Of a DNA stretch of 64,000 bases, positions 11,443 to 21,777 are shown piece after piece (positions within the stretch are counted from its first letter, which is position 1; each line of letters opens with the position of its first letter). Made by a program: the position numbers and the translations under genes. The DNA comes from Psoroptes ovis. Its lineage: Eukaryota; Arthropoda; Arachnida; Sarcoptiformes; Psoroptidae. The stretch covers positions 124,001-188,000 of the forward strand of contig PQWQ01000034.1 of the NCBI GenBank assembly GCA_002943765.1, given 5' to 3'. Under the pieces are notes generated by a model. The model ran no database searches. It saw only the letters and a program-made list of their open reading frames with translations, and was not told the DNA's origin.

Positions 11443-11448
11443 AATAAA
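11443..11448 (+). terminator. Poly(A) signal AATAAA of the metalloprotease gene
   Basis: An AATAAA lies 7 bp after the metalloprotease stop codon. Confidence 0.6.
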
Positions 11449-11464
11449 GAAATAAGACTATAGT

Positions 11465-11470
11465 TTTATT
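11465..11470 (-). terminator. Candidate poly(A) signal of the sorbitol dehydrogenase gene
   Basis: TTTATT on the plus strand is AATAAA on the minus strand, about 100 bp past the SORD stop. The convergent signals of the two genes are only about 20 bp apart, so their 3' UTRs probably overlap. Confidence 0.45.
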
Positions 11471-11567
11471 TAAATTTGCTTTGTTTTCTTTGAATTCGAT
11501 TAGTTTTCTTTGATTTCTTTTTAGTTTTGAAATTGAATCACACGTTTTCATCAAAATGCTTTGGTTT

Positions 11568-12850
11568 TCAATCATCATATTGAATCAATACTTTAACAAC
11601 ACTTTGATCATTAGTTGGCGTAGCCAACAATTGAAATGCTTGTAGCGCTTGTTCAATTGGAAATCGTTGTGTTATCAATGGTTTCACATTAATTTTACCA
11701 CTTTCAATCAATTCAATGGCCAACGGATAACTAACGGATTGAAATTTAAAAGAATTAGAATCGGAATTGAAATATAAGAAAGACTTACTCATCTTTGATA
11801 CGGCAAACACCGACCAAATCAATTTCTTTCATTGTCATTGTTGATAATGGTATTGCATTTGATGGTGGTCCAAGGCCAACAATAGCAATACGGCCACCAT
11901 GTTTGGTTGCATGTATAGCCATTGATTGTGATGACCATACACCAGTACATTCCAATGTTATATCAGGTGCTTTACCCATTATCTCAATAATATGATCAGC
12001 ATGATCTTTCTGAGTCAAGTTTTTGGCTGACAAATCAATACAATAACAATGATCAGCACCCATTTGTCTGGCTAAATCTAATCGTGTTTGTTGAATATCC
12101 GTTACACAAACACGATTCGATCCGAATGCTTTAGCAGCTAATGCTGCCATTACACCGACTGGTCCAGCACCACACACTAGAACACCATCACCTGGTTGAA
12201 TTTTAACACGACGACATGCATGAATAACAACAGCCAATGCTTCGACCAATGCACCTTCTTCCATTGAAATACTGTCTGGTAATCTACACCAAAAATTAAA
12301 TTCAATTAAAAGGTCTTTGAAACAACACACAAATACTTACTTAAAGCAAAAATCAGCACGATGAGTAAAATAACGGCGCAATGAACCATCAGAATTCGGT
12401 AAACCATGTGATTGAAGATTGGACAATGGACAAAGATTATAGCGACCAGCACGACAACGTTCACATTTCAAGCAAGGAATAGCCGGCTCAATGGCGACAC
12501 GATCACCTGGTTTCAAATGTTCAACTTTATTGCCACATTTCATTACCACTGCTGATGGTTCATGACCCAGACAAAATGGTCGCTCCAATTTAAAATCGGC
12601 AACTTGTGCTTGTCGCCATAAATGAAGATCAGTACCACAAATTCCGGTGCTATGCGATCGCAGTAAAACCTCTACAAAATGGATACATTAAGATTAATCA
12701 ATTAATTATGGATTAACATCGAATACCCATACCATCATCATTTAATTTATCAGGCAAGGGCCATTCTTCAAGACGTAAATCATTCGGTCCATAAAGAACA
12801 ACGGCAAGATTTTGATCAGTAAACAATTCAGCCGGTAATGGTGTTGTCAT
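11568..12850 (-). CDS. SORD: Sorbitol dehydrogenase (zinc medium-chain dehydrogenase)
   Basis: Oxidises sorbitol and related polyols to ketoses with NAD+ (polyol pathway, cytosol). Four exons, 12850-12733, 12671-12341, 12283-11789 and 11730-11568, join in frame to 368 aa, close to the human length of 357. Catalytic-zinc residues are visible in STGICGTDLHLW (Cys) and CLGHEPSA (His-Glu). CLKCERCRAGRYNLC supplies the structural-zinc cysteine cluster, more complete than in the vertebrate enzyme. The Rossmann motif is VLVCGAGPVGVMAALAAKAFG, with VTDIQQTRL marking NAD preference. LPDSISMEEGALVEALAV and ACRRVKIQPGDGVLV match SORD closely. All introns are about 60 bp. Confidence 0.95.
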
Positions 12851-13756
12851 TTTTAGTCGTTTTGCTGAATAATTGTTGTTGTTGACTAATCTATCAATTG
12901 TATTTGAAATGACAAATTTTATTGATTTATTTGATTAACTAAAACATATTAACATACCCAGTTAGCAGGTGCCGGTTTGCTTGTTTGCTCAACAAATGAC
13001 AAGTCAACCAGTGATGACAATTGAATAAAAGACAATTAAATGAATGAAATATTCGCGATTTCAAACAATGCATGAATTTTTATTCATAAATATATATATA
13101 TCAAGGACAACGTTGAAGGTGAATGTATGTATGTATGTAATCATCATCTTTCATTGTAATTACATCATGGAATAGACCAGTAAAAAAGGAACATAGACAG
13201 TATATAGAATAAGAGAAGAATAAAACTGGATTGAAAAATAGAATTGGACATATACTGACACAACAATTATAAATGACATTTATGATGGCGCTGTGGTAAC
13301 ATGTTTAATTTAAATATAAAAGTCTATATAACATTCAAGTAATCATCATCATCATCATTCAATTTCAAATGGCTGACATCCACATGGATTTGAAAAAAAA
13401 ACATCTTCATTTAAAAATCGAACAAGATGTTCAAAACAAGATAATCCTTAAAATTCGAATTATTCAAAATCAAATGAAATAACTTAAAACAATTAAAACT
13501 TTAACAATTAAAAATTAATTAATTTTATACAAAATTAACATTTAATAGGACTATGACTTGGTGTATGTATGTATAAGCTTAGAGCATGATGATTAGTAAG
13601 CATTTTTCTCGTCAGACATAAACACAAATAAGAAAGTTATTATTAGACATTTGTATGTATGTTTAGATGATTATGATCAATGATGCATAAAGTCAAACGA
13701 TGATGACGTTTGAAATATATGGGATTGAACGTTACTATTTAAGATGATTAGTCGAA
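12851..13756. other. Divergent intergenic region SORD / acyltransferase
   Basis: About 900 bp between two divergent starts. It contains a short TATG/TGTATGTA microsatellite near 13125-13140 and a second near 13563, plus CAT repeats near 13342. No ORF or mobile element was recognised. It presumably contains both promoters. Confidence 0.5.
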
Positions 13757-14892
13757 ATGGAATTCGAATGCATAATCGGCAAACAAACAATGATGATGAT
13801 CATCACATTACCTTGTATTACATATTGGATAAATAATTTATTCTACACAATTCTAGCCACGATAATTCCATTGTTTTATTTAATACTTTTATGTCGATTA
13901 AATCCGATTGCCATTGCATATTTCGTTTGGTTGATTTATGATCATAAAACTTGTGATCGAGGATCACGCCCATGTCAATGGCTTCGTAAACTCCAATTTT
14001 GGTCATTGGTCGCCAGCTATTTTCCTATTCGCTTAATTCGGGCATCCCGAAAACCATTACCATTGGATCGTAATTATATATTTGCATGCCATCCACATGG
14101 ATTGCTCAGTATTGGTGCTGTACATTCATTCACTACCGATGGTTGCGGATTTTCTCGACTGTTTCCCGGCTTCCAATCATATATGGCTACCGTATCACAA
14201 CAATTTTGGTTACCATTGTTTCGTGAACTACAGCTGTTATTAGGCTATTGTTCAGTCAAAGCTAAAAGTATCGAATTTATATTGAATCAACGTGAAAATG
14301 GACAAATCGTAGCCATAATGATCGGAGGTACACGTGAAGCTCTTGAATGTATGCAGCCAAATAAATTTGTATGCATAGTTCAAAGACGTCGCGGATTTCT
14401 TCGATTAGCATTGAAAAATGGGTAATAATCACCTAAGCAATCAGTTACTGAAGCATTAAATACTAATCAATCTTAACAAACAGAGCATCAATTGTTCCGG
14501 TATTAATTTTTGGTGAAAATAGCCTTTATCATTGCATTGATATTGGTCAATCATCATTGGCAAAATATTTAAAAGAATTATTTAAAAAAATATTTGGATT
14601 TCCATTCATTTTATTTTATGGAAATTGTTTTACATTATTTCCGAAGCCAAACCCGTTATATACTGTTGGTAAATTATCATAATTTTTGGAACAAAAATCT
14701 CAATGAATTATCTAATATTCATTTTAAATACACACAGTTGGTGAACCGATTTTGATAGATGAACGAATCGAAAATCCGAACGACGGACAAATTGATGAAT
14801 TACAAGCAGCATATGTGGAAGGATTACGATCATTATATGAGCAACATAAATTTGAATTCAATCATGAGCACGTGGAACTGGTCATCATTTGA
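13757..14892 (+). CDS. DGAT2/MOGAT-family acylglycerol acyltransferase
   Basis: Endoplasmic-reticulum enzyme that transfers an acyl group from acyl-CoA to mono- or diacylglycerol in triacylglycerol synthesis. Exons 13757-14421, 14484-14668 and 14738-14892 give 334 aa, the usual family size. Two membrane segments near residues 20-62 form the ER hairpin. YFP (88-90) and the catalytic HPHG (His112-Gly115, in RNYIFACHPHGLLSIGA) are the hallmark motifs. IGGTREALE and RRRGFLRLALKNGA match the conserved GGxxEAL and RKGFVRLAxxxGA blocks. Members act on mono-, diacylglycerol or wax alcohols, and this sequence alone does not decide. The stop codon lies 3 bp from the stop of the convergent FCF2 gene. 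Confidence 0.92.
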
Positions 14893-14895
14893 TCA

Positions 14896-15996
14896 TCACG
14901 TGATCATTTTTTGCATATTAAATGAAATTTTCGGTGCTTTTTTTTCACGAATTTTACGTTTCAAACGTCGTAATTTGGCTCGTCGCATCATTATTCGAAG
15001 ACGAGAATTTCTTGACATAGCTTTCTGTATTTTACGTTTATTAAATGCAATCAATTCAGCATCAGACATTAATTCATCAACAATTGTACGTTTACGTTGA
15101 CGATTTGTCAATCTTCCCGAATAATAATCGGTAGCATTCGATTCAATTGTACCGATTTGAAAATATTTACTTTGTTCATCCATTTCATTTGTTGCTGTAA
15201 TTTGACTTGATTTTTTATAGAATTGTTTAGCATTCCAAATTCTTCGCATTTTTAATGCTAATAAACTTTTTTCCATTTCTTTAGTTAATTCTTCAACACG
15301 TGGCATATCATACCATTGCGCGAGGAATTTTTTACGATTTTCTTTCATTAATTTTTTCCGTTGTCGTCGTGATATTCGTAATGGTTGTAACGTTAGCTGC
15401 TGCTCAACATTATCAGCTAATGTCATTTTCGCTTGTAATTCTTTTTGACAATCATTCAATAAATATTCATTCAAACGTTTTTGTTGTTCAATGATTGGTA
15501 AATCAAATTCTAAATAAGGTTTTTTCTTTGATTCATCATTACTATCATCAATCGATGTACCAAATATATGCTCAAATTGTTTCGAAATATCATTGTTTCC
15601 ATCGATGCTCAAATCATTTGAACCTAATTCTAAATCTTCATCAGTAAGCTGGACATTTTCGACATCATACATTAATGATATTGGATTTTTTCTCTTCGAA
15701 TGATTGACTTTTGTTTGTTCAAATTTGAAAAATACTTAATGGGAAAAAAATCTAAATGATTACAACTGATTTTTCAACAATAAACAGAGCTTACCATCAT
15801 CAGATTGAATGGCTTTGATTGATTGCAAATCGAACCATTTTGGCGAGCATTCACTATGTTTTTTTATAATTTTTTCAAAATTATTATCAAGTATTGGATC
15901 GCTTGGATTTAATAATAAATATCCACTTTTCTTCGGAATCATTGACGATGAATTTTCACTACAAATTGAATCAGTTTCTGAATGTAAATCCATCAT
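14896..15996 (-). CDS. DNTTIP2: FCF2/DNTTIP2 pre-rRNA processing factor
   Basis: Small-subunit processome component needed for early pre-rRNA cleavage; nucleolar. Two exons, 15996-15795 and 15734-14896, join in frame to 346 aa. This is much shorter than vertebrate DNTTIP2 and nearer yeast Fcf2. The C-terminal Fcf2 domain is clear: WYDMPRVEELTKEMEKSLLA, then ALKMRRIWNAKQFYKK, FQIGTIE, and YYSGRLTNRQRKRTIVDELM, ending in a very basic tail (RIMMRRAKLRRLKRKIREKK). The N-terminal exon is acidic and Ser-rich without a known domain. Its assignment to this gene rests on a clean donor/acceptor pair with a continuous frame. Confidence 0.87.
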
Positions 15997-16242
15997 TTCG
16001 ATAAATGATAATTTATCGCACTGAATCTAAACAAAACATACATTATCATGTGCACGTGTTTACTACTTTTTCCGTAAACTTTTTTTTGCCACAAAAAAAT
16101 GTAAAAAAAAACTTTCGGGAAAATTTCTATGAAAATTCGAAATTAATTATTGATTTTAATTAAAAAACGAGAGATATTTATGTAACAATTTCAAATCAAA
16201 TAATTATAAAAAATATATTTAAAAATATAAAAATGATTTGGC

Positions 16243-18243
16243 TTACAAACGTTTACTACTAAGAATACAAAGACCAATAGTGGTGATAATGAATAGTGTG
16301 ATTGGTAATGTTGATAATCGTAAATAATCGATACGTTTTTGTTGTTTTTGTTCATTGATACGTATCCATTTCCGCGAACGACGAACAGCATCACGCCAAT
16401 TATCGATACGTTTTTGTCGTTGATCATCATTCCATTCTGGCCGGAATATATCATATTGTTTAATGATTGATTCATTGATTGGTTCACAGGATACTGGTGT
16501 TGGTGGTGATGATAAATTAGATGAATTTGAATTTGTCATTTCATTTGATTGAGTGATCAATAATGATGATATTTGTCGTTTTAAATGATCAAATCGTGAA
16601 TCTTGATGACATGTTTGAGATATGCTATTACCATTCATATGAATATTTGTTTGTATTTTTGAATTTTGACATTTTTGATCAGCTTCCAATAGATGATCCC
16701 ATAAACCACAATGATAACTTGCAACCAAAGCAGCACCGAAAGCTGTCGATTCAGCCATTTTAGCTCTTAATATTACATTACCAGTAACATCGGATAGAAT
16801 TTGACATAATAAATCATTTGAACTCATTCCACCATCCACTCGTACACCATAATTAAGACCATTACGCATTAAACAAAGAATATCATTCGTTTGATAAGCT
16901 ACACCTTCTAATGTGGCACGTATTAAATGTGATTTTCGAGAAAATTGAGAAATACCAATAATCAAACCAGAAGCATAAGCATCCCAATAAGGTGCATATA
17001 AACCTTGAAACGCCGGGACAAAATAAACACCACCAGAATTGTGATCCATTTGAGCAAGATCTTGTACCTGGCTATAATTATCGATCAGTTCAAGATTATC
17101 ACGCAGCCATGTGATAGCTGCACCAGCAATCGCAATCGATCCTTCAAGTGCATAACAAGCCATTCCATCACCAAGCTTAAAGGCAACAGTTGTCAACAGC
17201 TTATGACGTGCTTCATCTGGTACATTTTTATATGCACCATGTAATGGTCCTGGTCCAATATTTTGCATCAAAAAAGCACCAGTACCATATGTTACTTTTA
17301 TTTGACCGATATTTAAACATTTTTGACCAACTAATGCAGCATTTTGATCTCCAATCACACCAGTTATTGGTATCGACATTAATGGACCATTTTTAATGGT
17401 ACCAAACATTGAACTTGATGGTTTGATTTTGGGTAAAATTGAAATCGGAATCTTGAAGAAATCACAAAGCCATGGATCCCATTCGAGTGTTTCGAGATCC
17501 ATCAACAATGTACGACTAGCATTTGTTACATCGGTCAAATGTTTTCCAGTTAAATTCCATAACAGCCATGAATCTACGGTGCCAAACATTAATGTACCAG
17601 CTTTCAATGAGCGACGAACTTCGTCAACATTTTCGATTAACCATTTAATTTTTAATGCACTAAAATAAGTGGATATCGGTAATCCTGTTTTACTTTTCAA
17701 CCAATTCATATCACGTCCAGGCACACGATCAACAACATTTTCAACAAGATCACTGGTGCGATTATCGAGCCAAACAATCGAATTGTACAATGGTTTACCT
17801 GAAAAATGTTTTGAAAATGATCAAAAATTAATTAATTGATTCAATTTAATCAATTCCATTGATTGATTACCAGTTGTTCGTTCCCATAATATTGTTGATT
17901 CACGTTGATTAGTAACACCGATACAACAAATATCAGATATTTGAAAACCTAATTCAGGCAATTTTTTGGTCACAACTTCAACACAACGATTAACAGATGA
18001 TAATATTTCTAGCGGGTCTTGTTCAACCCAACCTTCATGTGGATAATATTTTCGTATTTCAATTTGATGATATGTAACCAATTCACTGGTATCAGTCGAA
18101 AATATTAGAAATCGTGATGAAGATGTACCTTGATCGATGGCACCAATCAATTTTTTTGATTCGGGCTTCGGTTGATCATCGGTGATATCATATACATCAT
18201 TATGATCATCGAAATCAGATTTTTGGTAGGAAAACATTGACAT
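16243..18243 (-). CDS. GK: Glycerol kinase with C-terminal membrane tail
   Basis: FGGY-family kinase that phosphorylates glycerol with ATP to glycerol-3-phosphate, feeding glycerolipid synthesis and glycolysis. Exons 18243-17871 and 17798-16243 give 642 aa, about 80-90 more than typical. The ATP-binding start GAIDQGTSSSRFLIFS lies near residue 33. WVEQDPLEIL, GVTNQRESTILWERTTG, VWLDNRT, GVIGDQNAALVGQ, YGTGAFLM and the signature VDGGMSSNDLLCQILSDV are all intact. The extra C-terminus is a Ser/Asn-rich linker, a basic segment and a terminal hydrophobic stretch LPITLFIITTIGLCILSS followed by KRL. That is a tail-anchor layout comparable to the hydrophobic tail of mammalian GK isoforms bound to the mitochondrial outer membrane. 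The target membrane is inferred. Confidence 0.95.
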
Positions 18244-20020
18244 ATCATCTATATGTATTCAGAGTATTCGATTGGTCCACGTTGAAATGATTCCTATGGT
18301 AAACATAATCAAATAGAAGAAACGAAACAAAACAAATACACAAAAAATTAAATAATTTGAATGAAAATCATGATTTACTACGTATTTAACACACTAAATA
18401 GGCTTTAAACAACAAACATTTTTGCTTAGCTTCACACACACATACATTCACTAAAACTCGTCACAAAATTCATTCGATATCATTTAAAATATTGCCGAAA
18501 TTCAAAAACCAAAGAAAATAATAATAATAATAATTATCACTCATTTAAAATCAGAAAAATTTAAATTTGAATAAGGGGAAAAACTATTCAAATGAATGTA
18601 AATTTGCTTATCAATACTAAAACAGCATACACACAGACACATCAAACACACAAATCAAATAATTGTTCAGCAGAAAAAAACTGGCAAAATTAACAAGGTC
18701 ATTATGAATCAATTAATGAGAATGAATGATTGTGTTCGAATTTGATATTTGAGCATTGTCGGGGTAATGTGATATCAATTTTTTCAAATTTCTTCATAAT
18801 CATCAACGAAATCTAAACCTTGACCACTAACTGCATCTGAACATGTAATGATTGATCAAATTGATCAAAAATTTAGGGACCTATAATCCTATTTTTTTAG
18901 CTCTTACATCGGAATAAAATTTAATCAATCGTCGACGTATAATAATTCAAATAAAATTTGGAATTTTGTTTGTTTGGTGGCCCTAACTTGATTGAATAAA
19001 TAATACTGTTCATCATACTGACAGTCATTTTAGGATTGAATAAATGGGGAACGAAATCTTAATAAATAAGATACAAATAATGCTGATTAAGCTCTTAGAT
19101 AGCAATTAGTTCAAAGCAAATTGACATAAGATAATTTCTTAAGAAGCAGAACTATTGGATTCATAATCCTCTAACGAAATCTTAATTAAAACACTAATCT
19201 CAAATAATTTTTTCTATTAATGGTACATACCCTTGGTTTAGTAGGTTTTATTTATTTCGTTGTTTTTTATTTTGATCAAAATCGATGCCCAACTAAGAAA
19301 TGAAAAACAAAATTTAAATTTCGAACCACGTTTGTTTTATATAAATTCACTTGTTCAATAAATGATCATATGTGAATCAACTTGTTTCATATGCTTTCAA
19401 ATATAGTAAAATGTTCAAGTTAATTCAATTCCATTTGAAATATCTATGATATTCTATATACTTATTCGTTTATTTTTTATGAATATTTGCCACTATAAAT
19501 TCATAATGTTGCGGATGATCATTCATTCATTCAATCAATTAATTGAATTGAAAATATTCAGCAATTAAATGTGTATGATGATTCAAGTGCAAAAGATGGT
19601 ATTTTCCCTGCAAAACAACATAAAATATTAAGTATATAGTTTAGATTGTAAGCAATAAATACATACATTCATTCAGGGTGATATCTATCATATGACTGTT
19701 GTGAATGTGTAAAGAAATGTCACTGATATTTCATTTCTTCTCATTAATTTTCTTGATTAAAACAGTGTTGATACATTAAGGTAATAAATGGCAATCATAA
19801 TATTTGATACTAACACTAATACCTGTTTCAGCTTTCAAAGATCATAATCATTGATTGATGGATTGATTGCTTTAAACACTTGTTTCATTTTATTTCTTAA
19901 ATTAAATTATGCCATATGACAATATTATGACCTGTTTTAATCTTTGAATCTTTAAATTTCGAAACATTCTTGTTTTTGATTAATGGAAATAAAAAATTGA
20001 AATAAAATTTATTAATCGAA
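18244..20020. other. Gene-poor spacer between GK and RFC3
   Basis: About 1.8 kb holding the GK promoter and 5' UTR and the RFC3 3' flank. It is AT-rich with short ATTCATTC and AATAAT runs. I found no ORF of credible coding character, no RNA gene and no copy of the MITEs seen further right. Confidence 0.5.
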
Positions 20021-21121
20021 TCAATCTAAATCCATTGGTTGTTCAAGATCGAATACAACTTTTTCGACCGTACAACGAAATATCATCATAAATTTAATAC
20101 AAAACAATTCTAAATGTATAATCGATTTTGAACCTTGAGCAATACGATGATCGATTTGTGCTGCAATTCGAATTAAATTTGATTTTATTTCATCATCAAG
20201 ACAATAATTAATCAGCTGACAAAGTAATGTTTTCAATATTAAGCTGGGAGATATTTGATGTGCCAATAAATCATAAAGAATTGGTCGTAATTCGGCTATC
20301 AATTTAACACTTTGAGTTGTGGTTAATTTTTTTGATATTTGATTTATTTTTTGTTGCCAACGAAATATTTGAGTTGATTCGATATTTTTTCCACCATTTG
20401 GCCGTAATTCATTTTCAATTGAAAGTGTTTGCACGGCAAGTATTGCCCTTGCAGCATTATGATCAGATTCTTCGATTATCTTATCGATAATCGAATCATT
20501 CAAATCAACTTTTTCAATTTTTATGATTTTATTCAATACATTTTTGATCTCTTCGGAGGATGGTGCAGTACATCGAACCATAAGACAGCGTGATCGTAAT
20601 GCAGGTATGATTCGACTGGAATGTTCTGCCATCAAAATAATTCGGCATGTTTCGGCATATTTTTCCATCGTTCGTCGTAAAGCTTGTTGTGCTTCTTTGG
20701 TCAATGAATCGGCATCTTCAATGATCACTATACGAAAGCTATATTTCTTGACCACTGACAAATTAGTGGCCATATTTTTAATCAATTCTTGAATAACCAC
20801 ACGATCATAGTAACCATTTTCGCTTGGATTCACTTCTAAATGAAAATTGCTTGATAAAAATGTTTGCTTTATTTTTTTACCACTTGGAGCTTCAAAAGTT
20901 TTTTGTTCAATCTTCAATTTGAATGATGCAGCACCATAAATTTCGTTCAGTAATGCTCGGACAATCGTACGTTTGCCAGCACCGCTTGGTCCGTAAAGGA
21001 AAACATGTGGGAAATTTTCTTCTCTAACCAACAACTTCAAACGTTCAGCAATATTATGATGGAATTTAAATCGATCAAAACTTTTTGGACGATATTTTTC
21101 GCACCATAAATTAGTTGTCAT
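20021..21121 (-). CDS. RFC3: Replication factor C subunit 3
   Basis: AAA+ subunit of the RFC clamp loader, which opens PCNA and loads it onto primed DNA. Single exon, 366 aa against 356 in human. The family start LWCEKYRPKSFDRFKFHH is followed by Walker A GPSGAGKRT (about 44-52). EVNPSENGYYDRVVIQE is diagnostic of subunit 3. Walker B is IVIIEDADSLTKEAQQALRR, followed by the conserved TMEKYAETCRIILMAEHSS with sensor 1 and IPALRSRCLMVR containing the SRC arginine finger. The C-terminal collar helices end with HRIAQGSKSIIHLELFCIKF, as in RFC3. It is divergent from cullin-2, with 656 bp between starts. Confidence 0.96.
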   Translation of the reverse strand: MTTNLWCEKYRPKSFDRFKFHHNIAERLKLLVREENFPHVFLYGPSGAGKRTIVRALLNEIYGAASFKLKIEQKTFEAPSGKKIKQTFLSSNFHLEVNPSENGYYDRVVIQELIKNMATNLSVVKKYSFRIVIIEDADSLTKEAQQALRRTMEKYAETCRIILMAEHSSRIIPALRSRCLMVRCTAPSSEEIKNVLNKIIKIEKVDLNDSIIDKIIEESDHNAARAILAVQTLSIENELRPNGGKNIESTQIFRWQQKINQISKKLTTTQSVKLIAELRPILYDLLAHQISPSLILKTLLCQLINYCLDDEIKSNLIRIAAQIDHRIAQGSKSIIHLELFCIKFMMIFRCTVEKVVFDLEQPMDLD

Positions 21122-21777
21122 TTTTACCGAAAATTATAATCGCAAAAATGATGTGGTTTCGAATGTGAAAAGAAGCGGCAAAAATAAATCTGAGTTTGTT
21201 CGTGTTTTAATCCTACAAAAACGTTGTTTATGAACGGAAAAAAAGGAAAAAAATGAAATTTTTGATATTTTCGATATTAGCTGCTGTTCCGTTTATCATC
21301 TATTTGATTTAGATGATTCGGACAAATATAATTGTCGAAATATTGATGATTAAAAAATTATCAAATTAAAATTAATTAAAACTAAATTAAAAATTTGATT
21401 CGAATTTCGAATTTATAATAAAAATTTTGAATATCGATTAAATCGATATTTAAAAAATCGATTATCAAATTTTTTTTGGCAAAATCAGGTTTTTCATTGT
21501 TTGTGCATTTCTTTTTTGATGGTGATGTTTACATTGTATGGTGCTGATTGTTGTCTTTTCTAATCAAAAAAACAAAAGTTGAATGATTTAGTCACAATTT
21601 TACGACGATGTTTGTTTATTTATGATTGATTCATTGTCATTTTCTAAAATAATTTATCTGAATAAAGAACACTAAGCATTTGAATTACTTAATTCGAATT
21701 CGAATCATTTTTTTTGCATAATTTCAAAAACAAAAACATTCGAATTTATTTCAGTCAAACAAACAATCCTAAACAAA
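21122..21777. promoter_or_regulatory. Divergent intergenic region RFC3 / CUL2
   Basis: 656 bp between two divergent start codons. It contains repeated ATCGAT words near 21433-21470 (ATATCGATTAAATCGATAT), which could be DREF-like (TATCGATA) sites common at arthropod replication and housekeeping promoters. That reading is an inference from the motif only. Confidence 0.4.
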
